This document shows positions 7,955 to 15,412 of a DNA stretch of 33,800 nt, piece by piece (position 1 is the stretch's first letter; the number at the start of each line of letters is the position of its first letter). The notes under the pieces were generated by a model, which did no database searches, was not told where the DNA came from, and saw only the letters and a program-made list of their open reading frames with translations. The translations under genes were made by a program, and so were the position numbers. Source of the DNA: Clostridia bacterium (lineage in GTDB: Bacteria; Bacillota; Clostridia; Christensenellales; Aristaeellaceae); contig JAFXZO010000019.1 of assembly GCA_017541205.1 (NCBI GenBank), forward strand, positions 1-33,800, read 5' to 3'.

Positions 7955-8905
7955 TTACCACAGGGACGAGCCTGTTACCTTGCGGGCCAGGCGGTTGGAC
8001 GAAATAACGAAGGCGAAGCCGACGGCGGAGTAGAACAGGCCCACGGCGGACGCGTAGCCGTACTTGTGGTTTTCGATGCCCTGGCGGTACACATAGGTGG
8101 CGATGACGTCGCCCGTTTCGTACACCGCGGGGGAATACATCAGGTACACCTTTTCAAAGCCGACGTTGAGCAGATTGCCCAGCGTCATGATGAGCAGCAG
8201 GATAATGGTCTCCGAAATGCTGGGCAGGATCAGATGGACGATCCGGTGCCAGCGGGAAGCGCCGTCCACCTCCATGGCCTCATACAGCGAGGGATCGATG
8301 CCCATGATGGCGGCCACAAAGATGATGGAATTGAAGCCGAAGGACTGCCAGGAGCCGGAAATGACGTACAGCTTCCTGAACCAGGAGGGATCGGACATGA
8401 AGTTGATGGGCTTTCCGCCCAGCTTCACGATCATTTGGTTGATGATGCCGTTGGAGGGAGAGAGGAAATTGGTCATCATGCCCACCACCACCACGGTGGA
8501 AATAAAGTAGGGCAGGTAGGTGATCACCTGGGCCACCTTGGCGAATTTCTGCGAGCGGAGCTGGGTGATCGCGATGGCGAAAATGATGGGAATGGGAAAG
8601 CCAAACAGCAGGGAAAAGAAGGAAAGCAGGAAGGTGTTGCGGATCAGGCGCCAGGCAAACACGGAGGAAAAAAACTGGTTGAACCACTTGAGCCCCACCC
8701 ATTTGCTGGTGAACAGGCCCGCAAAGCCGCTTCCCATTTTGAAATCCTCAAAGGCCATCAGGATGCCCACCATGGGAAGATAGCTGAACACGATATAATA
8801 AAGAAAGACGGGGAGGAAAATCAGCATCAATTGCCAATCCCGGCTGACCAGCTGGCCCAGGGAGCGCCGGGGCGCCTTAGGGCCCACCAACTTGTCCTTG
8901 CGCAT
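7955..8905 (-). CDS. Carbohydrate ABC transporter permease, YteP/LplB type (MalF-like)
   Basis: A 316-residue permease pairing with the YtcP-type subunit encoded next. It has about six membrane helices, beginning with LMLIFLPVFLYYIVFSYLP near residue 30, and the EAA coupling motif YEAMEVDGASRW...ILPSI (about 200-225). The start at 8905 is chosen for AAGGAGG 9 bases upstream; the frame is open upstream to 9040 but that stretch contains the promoter. It is the first gene after the promoter at 9005-9033 and heads the importer operon. In Bacillus subtilis the homologous YteP-YtcP-YtcQ system takes up pectin fragments, which agrees with the esterases at the end of this operon. Confidence 0.95.
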   Translation of the reverse strand: MRKDKLVGPKAPRRSLGQLVSRDWQLMLIFLPVFLYYIVFSYLPMVGILMAFEDFKMGSGFAGLFTSKWVGLKWFNQFFSSVFAWRLIRNTFLLSFFSLLFGFPIPIIFAIAITQLRSQKFAKVAQVITYLPYFISTVVVVGMMTNFLSPSNGIINQMIVKLGGKPINFMSDPSWFRKLYVISGSWQSFGFNSIIFVAAIMGIDPSLYEAMEVDGASRWHRIVHLILPSISETIILLLIMTLGNLLNVGFEKVYLMYSPAVYETGDVIATYVYRQGIENHKYGYASAVGLFYSAVGFAFVISSNRLARKVTGSSLW

Positions 8906-9004
8906 GGCGGGTTTTCCTCCTTCTTGCTCAAACGTATCGTTTTCCTGCTCGTTTTGTATTCTTCTGGAAAAAGCGTAACCGGATCGTCCATCCCGTTCAC
9001 GAAA

Positions 9005-9033
9005 ATCATAGGCTGACGCATAAAAAAATGCAA
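9005..9033 (-). promoter_or_regulatory. Sigma-A promoter of the pectin-type importer operon
   Basis: On the minus strand TTGCAT (9028-9033) and TATGAT (9005-9010) are 17 bases apart. The spacer contains a run of T residues that also belongs to the preceding terminator-like hairpin. The start near 8999 gives a leader of about 95 bases. Confidence 0.75.
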
Positions 9034-9065
9034 GCATCAATTTTTCCCGGCGGATTTTTTGATGC
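9022..9065 (-). terminator. Terminator-like inverted repeat after the AraC regulator gene, overlapping the importer promoter
   Basis: GCATCAA (9059-9065) and TTGATGC (9034-9040) form a stem, with inner TCC/GGA pairs and a GC loop, read on the minus strand. Four bases later a run of seven T residues (9022-9028) follows. The same bases form part of the -35 region and spacer of the importer promoter, so the element could equally be an operator. Confidence 0.55.
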
Positions 9066-9150
9066 CTGCGAGCTGAAAATGATGTATTTTGAGAAGATTC
9101 TGAACGTTGCGTCCTGTTCCTTCCAAATCATGGAAAGCGCGGCTGACGCA

Positions 9151-11370
9151 TTAAGAGCCTTTCCGGTAATCGCTGGGGTTGATGTTCATGGTGGCCTTGA
9201 AATTGCGGCGGAAGGTGAGCAGGTTGGAAAAGCCGCACTGGACCGCGATGGACTCCAGCGGCAGATCGGTGGACTGGAGCAGCTCCACCGCCTTTTGGAC
9301 CTGGCAAGTGCGCACATATTGCAGATAGGTTTTCCCGTACCGGTTCTTGCACACCATGCTGACGAACTTGCCGGACACCCCGAATTTGTCCGCCACGGCA
9401 GACAGGCTCAAATCCGGGTTGAACATGTTTTCGTTGATGTAATCGCAGATTTCCTGCTCCAGCTGCCTGCCGCTTTCGTCCTGCGCCACCTCCCGGCGGT
9501 AGGTGTCCATGGCCTGGGTGAGGACGGAGCGGTAATACACGAAGATTTCCTCGATGGTGGCGGGCTCCCGGATGCGCTCGATGCGCAGATGCGTCACGCT
9601 CTGGCCGCTGCTTTCCCGTAGGGCGGCGCTGACGCAGGTGTGCATCTCGTCCACCAGCTGCCGCACCGTTTCCGGGGGCAGGGAGGCCTTGTGCATGTTT
9701 TCCTCCCAAATCTGGTCCATGAGCGCCTGCCATTCCTCCGGCTTGTCCTCCACCAAAGCCTGGAGGATGCGCTGCTGGGCGTCCTTGGGAAAGAAATAAT
9801 CCCGGGCGCGCTCCGCGCTGTCGTTCTCGGCGAAATACACGCTGCCCCGTCCCCCGGTAATCATGCCCTCCAGCGCGGCGGAGGCGTCGGCGCAGGCGTA
9901 GCGCAGCTGGTCCAGATCGGTCTGCGGCAAGCTGACGCCGATGGTGACGGCGATGGCGGGATCGTCGATGGCCTCCTCGATCCGGAGCAGCAGATCGTAA
10001 AACAGGGAGGAGAGCTGTTCCGGCTGTTCCCCGTTCACCACGGCGTACAGGTTCTGGGCGTCCCGCGGGATGGTGACTAAGGTATGCTCCTCGTCGGATA
10101 CTTCGGCGCAGGCATGGGCGGCCAGGGCCCGGGCGTCCAAAAACCTTTGCTCGGTCATCCGGCTGCCCCGGGGCACCGCCAGGTTGATCAGCGCCACGAT
10201 GTAGTAGCTGCTGCGCAGGCCCCAGAATTCCTCCTGGAGCTCGTCGATCTTGCCCTCCTCCACGCTGCCGCTGATCAGCTGATGCAGCGCGCCCTGGCTG
10301 GCGTAGGGCGACAGGGTGATCATTTTTTCCCGGTAGCCGTTTCTTTCGCCGATCAAATCCACGATGCCCTGCATCACCTGGTCCAATTCCTGCTGATCCT
10401 CCTGCCGGTCGGTGGCCACCAGGCGGGTGATGGCGGAAATGGGCTGATAGCGATAGCGCAGATAGCGATAGCACAGATACAGCGACAGCAGCCCAAAGGC
10501 GGCCAGCATCAAGAGGGGCGTCACGGCCTTGAAGGGCAGCGGCGTCCTGAGCAGCGCGGGATTCAGGGCCATGCGGTAATGGATATCCCCGTTCACCAGG
10601 CTTTCCGCCTCGACCCATTCCCCCGTTTCCGCCGCTTCGCCGGCCTGATAGATCGTTTTGGCCCCGTAGCGCATTTCCACGCGGCTGAAATAGGCGGAAA
10701 GGCTTTCCGTGCGCGCCTCCAAAGGCGCGGTATCGATCAGCACCATCGTCAGGCCGTGGGCCGTGCCGTGGATCGTGCCGCCGGTATAAGCGTCGGCGTA
10801 AATCAGGAAGGTTTTATTCAGGATGATGTCGGATACGTTTTTCAGCTTCATCAGGCTGACCGCGTTGGTGACCTCGATCCAGGGCGCCATCGTCAGCGGC
10901 TCCACGGGGTTCTCCAGGGCGATCACCTTGCCCGGGGCATAGAGCCGGTTTCCGCCGGCAAAGCCCAGCAGGATGGCGTAAATATCCAGGCTTTCCCCGC
11001 TGGCCTTGATCCTTTTCAGCTCGGATTGGGTGCGGTACAGCTGCATCGAATCCGGCGTGTTCCTTTCGATGCACACCGTCTGGTACATGCCGCGCACGCT
11101 TTCCGAGGCGTTCATGGCGCTGCACAAGCTTTGGGCGATGAGCAGGCTTTTGTCCGTTTCGATCGCGTAGGCGGAGGCCTTCTGCCGGGCCTCCTCCCTG
11201 GCGGCGTTCTGGGCGGCGTCCCGATAGGAAAACAGATACCATACGCCGAAGGAAAGCACCGCCACCAGGATCAGCACCATATAGGACAAAAGCAGCTTGC
11301 GGAAAAAAGAGCTTTGAAGCGGGCGCTCCGCGGAAGCGGCCGTACCTGTGGTTTCTTTGCTGCGCTGCAT
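9151..11370 (-). CDS. Membrane-bound AraC-family transcriptional regulator (YtdP-like)
   Basis: The 739-residue protein has a membrane helix at 25-48, an extracytoplasmic sensor region of about 230 residues, a second helix at 281-303, a cytoplasmic linker/middle domain (about 320-630) and a C-terminal AraC-type double helix-turn-helix (about 637-739) containing SLSAVADKFGVSGKF and ESIAVQCGFSNLLTFRRNF. This is the layout of YtdP-type regulators, which sense a ligand outside and activate neighbouring sugar importers. The importer genes lie immediately downstream on the same strand, so control of that operon is a strong inference. GAGGT precedes the start at 11370. The middle domain has no motif I can name with confidence. 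Confidence 0.9.
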   Translation of the reverse strand: MQRSKETTGTAASAERPLQSSFFRKLLLSYMVLILVAVLSFGVWYLFSYRDAAQNAAREEARQKASAYAIETDKSLLIAQSLCSAMNASESVRGMYQTVCIERNTPDSMQLYRTQSELKRIKASGESLDIYAILLGFAGGNRLYAPGKVIALENPVEPLTMAPWIEVTNAVSLMKLKNVSDIILNKTFLIYADAYTGGTIHGTAHGLTMVLIDTAPLEARTESLSAYFSRVEMRYGAKTIYQAGEAAETGEWVEAESLVNGDIHYRMALNPALLRTPLPFKAVTPLLMLAAFGLLSLYLCYRYLRYRYQPISAITRLVATDRQEDQQELDQVMQGIVDLIGERNGYREKMITLSPYASQGALHQLISGSVEEGKIDELQEEFWGLRSSYYIVALINLAVPRGSRMTEQRFLDARALAAHACAEVSDEEHTLVTIPRDAQNLYAVVNGEQPEQLSSLFYDLLLRIEEAIDDPAIAVTIGVSLPQTDLDQLRYACADASAALEGMITGGRGSVYFAENDSAERARDYFFPKDAQQRILQALVEDKPEEWQALMDQIWEENMHKASLPPETVRQLVDEMHTCVSAALRESSGQSVTHLRIERIREPATIEEIFVYYRSVLTQAMDTYRREVAQDESGRQLEQEICDYINENMFNPDLSLSAVADKFGVSGKFVSMVCKNRYGKTYLQYVRTCQVQKAVELLQSTDLPLESIAVQCGFSNLLTFRRNFKATMNINPSDYRKGS

Positions 11371-11474
11371 AAGGCTTTTACCTCAAAATCGATGAAATGA
11401 TCGCGCCGTCCCCCGGCGGCAAAGCGCTTTGCGTTCCTTTCGCGCCGGGCCGTCCGGCGTCCGTCATATCCTTG

Positions 11475-11503
11475 ATTATACATCAAACCGCTCCATCCGG
11501 CAA
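11475..11503 (-). promoter_or_regulatory. Sigma-A promoter of the AraC regulator gene
   Basis: On the minus strand TTGCCG (11498-11503) and a perfect TATAAT (11475-11480) are 17 bases apart, with TG directly before the -10. The leader is about 100 bases and contains a small GC-rich inverted repeat. Confidence 0.7.
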
Positions 11504-11523
11504 TCCGCAATCCCAAGAATAAA

Positions 11524-11574
11524 TTCCCGGCGGAACGTCCGCCGCGGCAATGGCCGCGGACGCTGCGCCGGGAA
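11524..11574. repeat. 51-base imperfect inverted repeat between the AraC and PAS/GGDEF/EAL genes
   Basis: Outer arms TTCCCGGCG / CGCCGGGAA (11524-11532 with 11566-11574), middle arms CGTCCGC / GCGGACG (11536-11542 with 11556-11562) and inner GGC/GCC would fold into one long hairpin. It lies after the PAS/GGDEF/EAL gene and before the AraC promoter. Only a weak T-rich stretch follows on the minus strand, so it may be a terminator of that gene or a protein-binding site. Confidence 0.6.
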
Positions 11575-11639
11575 AGCTGTTTATCCATGGTTTTTTCTAA
11601 AGATCGCCCGAAGAAAACAGGGCGGGAACAGCAGGGGGA

Positions 11640-14600
11640 TCATTTGCCCCAATGGCGGCAGAGGGTATCCGCGCGGTCGAACACGGAGGCGACGGTATCC
11701 ACGCCCGAATATTTCGCCATGCCGCAGGCGATCACGACCCCGCCGGTCTTCCTGTTTCTGCGGTTGTTTTCCTCCAGGGAGGCAACCAGCTCGTCAATGT
11801 TTTCATAATCGTGCCCCTGGGCGATCACGGCGAATTCGTCCGTTGCCACGCGGAATACGGGGCTGTGCTTGAACGTGGCGCACACGATGGCGCACGCGTC
11901 GCGGATGCGCTGGTCCCCTTCCTTTTCGCCCTTGCTTTCAATGGTTTTCTGCAAATCATAGACGCTGCACAGCGCGATCGCGTATTTGACCGGGTTGCCG
12001 CCTTCGATCTGCCTGGCGAGGTTTTCGGACATATCCTGATAGGCCGTTTTGTTCTTGACGCCGGTGAGCGTATCCAGATTGGCGCGGGAGCGCGCGGCCA
12101 TGAGCCTGCGCTCCATCTCCTGCTCATGCCGCACCTGTTCGTCGATGTTGTTGACGCCGATGATCAGCTGCTGCCCGTCCTTTTCTTCGACCATGGCGGC
12201 CTTGACATTGACGTACTTGGGCTCGCCGTCGATCAAAAGTCGGTAGCGAAGCACGAAGAGGCCCGAGCGCTTGATTTCCTTCATCACGTTGCGCTTGGTG
12301 AACATGGCGTTGAAGTTGTCCAAATCTTCCGGATAGATCGTGCGCGCGCTGTCCTTTCGGGCCTGGCTGAAAAAGTGTTTGCCTTCCTTGGGAAGGCCGA
12401 GGCCGTCGTACGTCGTGATGGCGCTGTACACGGTGAAGCGGTTCGTCTTGGGATCAACGGTATAGATGCAGATATAGTCGTCGGACAGGGCCGAAATGCG
12501 GGCGTAGGTCGCCCGTTCGGCCTGCACGCGCTCCAGCGCTTCCCTTTGCCTGGTCTGCATATCCACGTTGCTTACGCCGATGATGATATGGCGGGCGTCC
12601 TGCTGCATGCGCATGGCCTTCATGTTGACATAGGTGGGCTTTCCGTCGATCATGAGGCGGTAGGTCAGGGTGAAAGTGCCCTGCGTATCGAGGGCGTTCA
12701 CGATGTTTTCTTTGGTAAAGGATTGGAGGACGTACTCCTGATCCGCTTTATACACGAGCTTGCCGACGTCCTCCTGGCTGGCCGCGAAGAAGCTTTTCCC
12801 GTGGCGTTCCATCGCCAGCTCCTCGAGGCTGGCATCGGAAGAATACTGGATGAATTTTTCCGTATCCAGATCCACATAGTACAGCGACAGATAGTCGGAG
12901 GACAATGCCTGGGCGATGGCGGAATAGGTCGCGCCGTCGTCCTCCTTGTGCTCCATCACCGCGAGCACCGCAACCACCACGGCCGACGTTCCCGTGACGG
13001 GGTTCACCGCCGCGCGGCGGACCATGACATGGATGGTGGTGTTTTCATTGATCTGTTCATCGAGGATGAAGCGGCCGCCGCTATTGCTGCAGCGCATCAC
13101 CGTGTTCATGAAGGGACGGCCCAGGCCTTCCGGCATCAGGGAATAATCCAGCGGCTTTGAGAACTGGTCGAGGCCGAACGCGCGCTTCATAAAATCGCGG
13201 TAGGTCTTATTGCAGCGCGCATACTGGGCCCAGGTGCCCTTGACCTCCATGATGGCCATGGGCAGCGTGTCAAAATACCTTTTCAGCGAGTTATCGTTTT
13301 CGCTGGAGAACGCGCCCAGATCATAGAGGTTGATCCGGCCCAGCGCGGCGAAATACTCGGATTCCGCCGGGTTTTCAAAGCCGATCTGCCTGCCCGTCCG
13401 GTACCTATTTAAGATCTCTTCCAGCGGCACGGCCTTGCAGTAGAAAAAGCCCTGCAGCTTCGTGCATCCGATTTCGCGCAGGAATTCCTCCTGTTCTTTG
13501 GTCTCCACGCCCTCGCACACGGTTTCCACGCCCAGGCCGATGCACATTTTGACGATCTCGGTCAGGATGATCCTGGATTCGTCGCCCTTTTCAAACTTCT
13601 GGAGGAAACGCATGTCGAGCTTGATGACGTCAAAGCAGATATCCTGCAATACGTCCAGGGAGGAATAGCCGCTGCCGAAATCGTCCATCCACACCTGGAA
13701 GCCCAGGCTGTGGAAGCGCTCCACCTGGGTTTTGATGAAGGCCAGGTCGCTGCCCACCACGCTTTCGGTGATTTCGACGGTCAATTTGCCGCGCTCGATG
13801 CCCGCCGCGTCCACGCGTTTTCTTATCTCCTCCACGATATCGCAGCAGTCAAAATCCGAGCGGGAGAGGTTCACGGATTCGGGCACCACATACAGCCCGT
13901 CCGCCGCCTGCAGCTTCATTTTTTCCAGGATGCAGTCCACCACGTACAGATCCAGCTTGTAAATCAGCTTTGCTTCCTCCAGATAAGGAATGAAATCCGC
14001 GGGAGACAAAAAGCCCTTCACCGGATCGATCCAGCGGGAGAGCGCCTCTTCGTCGCATACCCTGCCGTTGGCCGCGCGGATGATCGGCTGGTAATACACC
14101 TGGATCCATTTCTCCTGAATGGCCCTGTCCAGATTATCCACCACGTACTGCCGTTTTTCCGCGTTAGCCAGCATTTCCGGATCGAAATAACGGAAGGTGG
14201 AAACACGCGCCTCGCGGTTCACATTGCAGGCCATCTTGGCCCGGTCGCACGCCAGGCCGATCTCGATCTGTTCCCCTTCCATTTTATAGATGCCGGCGCG
14301 AACGGGCAGGCTGCCCTTCTCGCTCATCGTTTCGCACGCGGCGAACAGGCTTTCCAGCTGCTGCTCGACGCCGTCGGCGTCCGCGAATACGGCGAAATGA
14401 TCCTGGCCGAAACGGGCGCAGTTTTCATTGCTGAAATACTGCGTGAGGGTCTTGCCGAACGTCTTGATGAGACGGTCGCCTTCCGAAAAGCCCCATTTTC
14501 TGTTGTACTGCTTCATGCCGCAAAGATCCGTGAACACAAGCGCGGGCGTTTTCCCCCTCGCGCTGAGGGCCTTGCAGCCTTCGGCGGCCAATTCAAAGAA

Positions 14601-15113
14601 GTAGGTCATGTTGGGCAGCCCGGTCAGGGAATCGTAATGATTCTGGTATGCCATGCTGCTTTCGCGCAGCGCCTGGATGAAAGAATTGTTCATGAGCGTT
14701 TCTTTTTCGCCCGCGTCCGGGGAATATACGCCCATTTTGGTATACCAGACATAAGCGAGCCGGACCCCCGTATCCGTATAGACGTGCCTGCCCTGGGCAT
14801 GGATGACGAAGGTCTGCTTCTCCTCTATGTCCTTGGAGCGGTAAAGCACGTTGTATTCCCCGCCCTCGGTGGCAAAACGGACGGCCGCTTCCGCGATGCG
14901 GCCCACGTCCTCCGGGTGCGTGGCGCGATACATGTCGCTGTCCATGACGCCGTAGGCTTCCTGCCGGTCGGAAAAACCGAAAAGCTCGCAAAAACCGGCG
15001 GAGAGCGCCAGCGTGACGACCCGCTTATTGATAAATTGGTATACGGCAAACGGAACCGGAGAAGCTTCCATTCCGGCCAATTCCGCTTTGCTAAACTGAT
15101 ATTTCTCCATCAT
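11640..15113 (-). CDS. PAS/GGDEF/EAL multidomain protein, probable c-di-GMP phosphodiesterase
   Basis: The 1157-residue soluble protein has, in order: a PAS-like N-terminal domain (about 15-130), a first GGDEF domain (about 160-310) whose signature is GQDHF (236-240), an EAL domain (about 325-575) with EAL (356-358), NLSRSDF, EITES, DDFGSGYSS (477-485), IKLDM and ETVCEGVET, a PAS-like domain (about 606-723), two similar PAS-like units (about 728-863 and 871-1003) and a second GGDEF domain (about 1009-1157) whose signature is ATDEF (1090-1094). The EAL catalytic set appears intact, while both GGDEF signatures are altered, so net c-di-GMP hydrolysis is expected. No membrane helix is seen. The start at 15113 follows AAAGGGTG; the frame is open to 15344 but runs through the promoter. 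It is divergent from the Fbp-like importer. Confidence 0.88.
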   Translation of the reverse strand: MMEKYQFSKAELAGMEASPVPFAVYQFINKRVVTLALSAGFCELFGFSDRQEAYGVMDSDMYRATHPEDVGRIAEAAVRFATEGGEYNVLYRSKDIEEKQTFVIHAQGRHVYTDTGVRLAYVWYTKMGVYSPDAGEKETLMNNSFIQALRESSMAYQNHYDSLTGLPNMTYFFELAAEGCKALSARGKTPALVFTDLCGMKQYNRKWGFSEGDRLIKTFGKTLTQYFSNENCARFGQDHFAVFADADGVEQQLESLFAACETMSEKGSLPVRAGIYKMEGEQIEIGLACDRAKMACNVNREARVSTFRYFDPEMLANAEKRQYVVDNLDRAIQEKWIQVYYQPIIRAANGRVCDEEALSRWIDPVKGFLSPADFIPYLEEAKLIYKLDLYVVDCILEKMKLQAADGLYVVPESVNLSRSDFDCCDIVEEIRKRVDAAGIERGKLTVEITESVVGSDLAFIKTQVERFHSLGFQVWMDDFGSGYSSLDVLQDICFDVIKLDMRFLQKFEKGDESRIILTEIVKMCIGLGVETVCEGVETKEQEEFLREIGCTKLQGFFYCKAVPLEEILNRYRTGRQIGFENPAESEYFAALGRINLYDLGAFSSENDNSLKRYFDTLPMAIMEVKGTWAQYARCNKTYRDFMKRAFGLDQFSKPLDYSLMPEGLGRPFMNTVMRCSNSGGRFILDEQINENTTIHVMVRRAAVNPVTGTSAVVVAVLAVMEHKEDDGATYSAIAQALSSDYLSLYYVDLDTEKFIQYSSDASLEELAMERHGKSFFAASQEDVGKLVYKADQEYVLQSFTKENIVNALDTQGTFTLTYRLMIDGKPTYVNMKAMRMQQDARHIIIGVSNVDMQTRQREALERVQAERATYARISALSDDYICIYTVDPKTNRFTVYSAITTYDGLGLPKEGKHFFSQARKDSARTIYPEDLDNFNAMFTKRNVMKEIKRSGLFVLRYRLLIDGEPKYVNVKAAMVEEKDGQQLIIGVNNIDEQVRHEQEMERRLMAARSRANLDTLTGVKNKTAYQDMSENLARQIEGGNPVKYAIALCSVYDLQKTIESKGEKEGDQRIRDACAIVCATFKHSPVFRVATDEFAVIAQGHDYENIDELVASLEENNRRNRKTGGVVIACGMAKYSGVDTVASVFDRADTLCRHWGK

Positions 15114-15231
15114 CGCTTCACCCTTTCGTTGTTTCAGCGAAAGAAACGGTGAGATTTCAAATATCTTTCCGCATGCATCAAAAAACGGCCAGAAAAAAGG
15201 CGCACAAAAAGAAATTCTGAAATTTACTGCT

Positions 15232-15260
15232 ATTATACAGGAAATGTATATTGTTGACAA
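15232..15260 (-). promoter_or_regulatory. Sigma-A promoter of the PAS/GGDEF/EAL gene
   Basis: On the minus strand TTGTCA (15255-15260) and TATAAT (15232-15237) are 17 bases apart, with TG directly before the -10. The leader is about 115 bases. Confidence 0.75.
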
Positions 15261-15309
15261 GTATTTTTTCAAAGCCCGCGTCCAGGCTGCGCGATCAAAA
15301 AAAATGACG

Positions 15310-15338
15310 TTGCAAAGCGAACGAAAATGTTTTATAAT
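15310..15338 (+). promoter_or_regulatory. Sigma-A promoter of the first Fbp-like importer operon
   Basis: TTGCAA (15310-15315) and a perfect TATAAT (15333-15338) are 17 bases apart. It is divergent from the promoter at 15232-15260, with about 50 bases between the two -35 boxes, so a shared regulator is possible. Confidence 0.8.
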
Positions 15339-15361
15339 AGACAAGAGAAAAACAATACATA

Positions 15362-15383
15362 CTCAGGCCGGTGAGAGCCTGAG
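15362..15383 (+). other. Leader stem-loop upstream of the Fbp-like binding protein
   Basis: CTCAGGC / GCCTGAG (15362-15368 with 15377-15383) with an 8-base loop lies in the 5' untranslated region, followed by an A-rich stretch and the AGGAGG ribosome site at about 15398. It does not match a riboswitch I know; a transcript-stabilising hairpin is the simplest reading. Confidence 0.5.
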
Positions 15384-15412
15384 AAAAAATAAAAAAAGGA
15401 GGAACCATCCAA

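Noticed and set aside
7052-9016. A 654-codon open frame on the plus strand opposite the two sugar permeases
   Set aside because: Its translation is a His/Gly/Gln-rich shadow without domain features, and the minus-strand genes have clear motifs, ribosome sites and operon spacing. GC-rich third codon positions keep the opposite frame open.
9011-9151. Direct repeat GGCTGACGCAT at 9011-9021 and 9141-9151
   Set aside because: One copy reaches the regulator stop codon and the other lies in the promoter spacer; eleven bases could match by chance and no third copy was seen.
13710-15152. A 480-codon plus-strand frame opposite the PAS/GGDEF/EAL gene
   Set aside because: Shadow of the EAL/GGDEF coding sequence; composition and lack of a ribosome site argue against a gene.
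15344-15412. A possible riboswitch in the leader of the first Fbp-like operon, suggested by GCCTGAG
   Set aside because: The leader is only about 70 bases with a single 7-bp hairpin; it lacks the conserved core of the TPP class or any other class I know.
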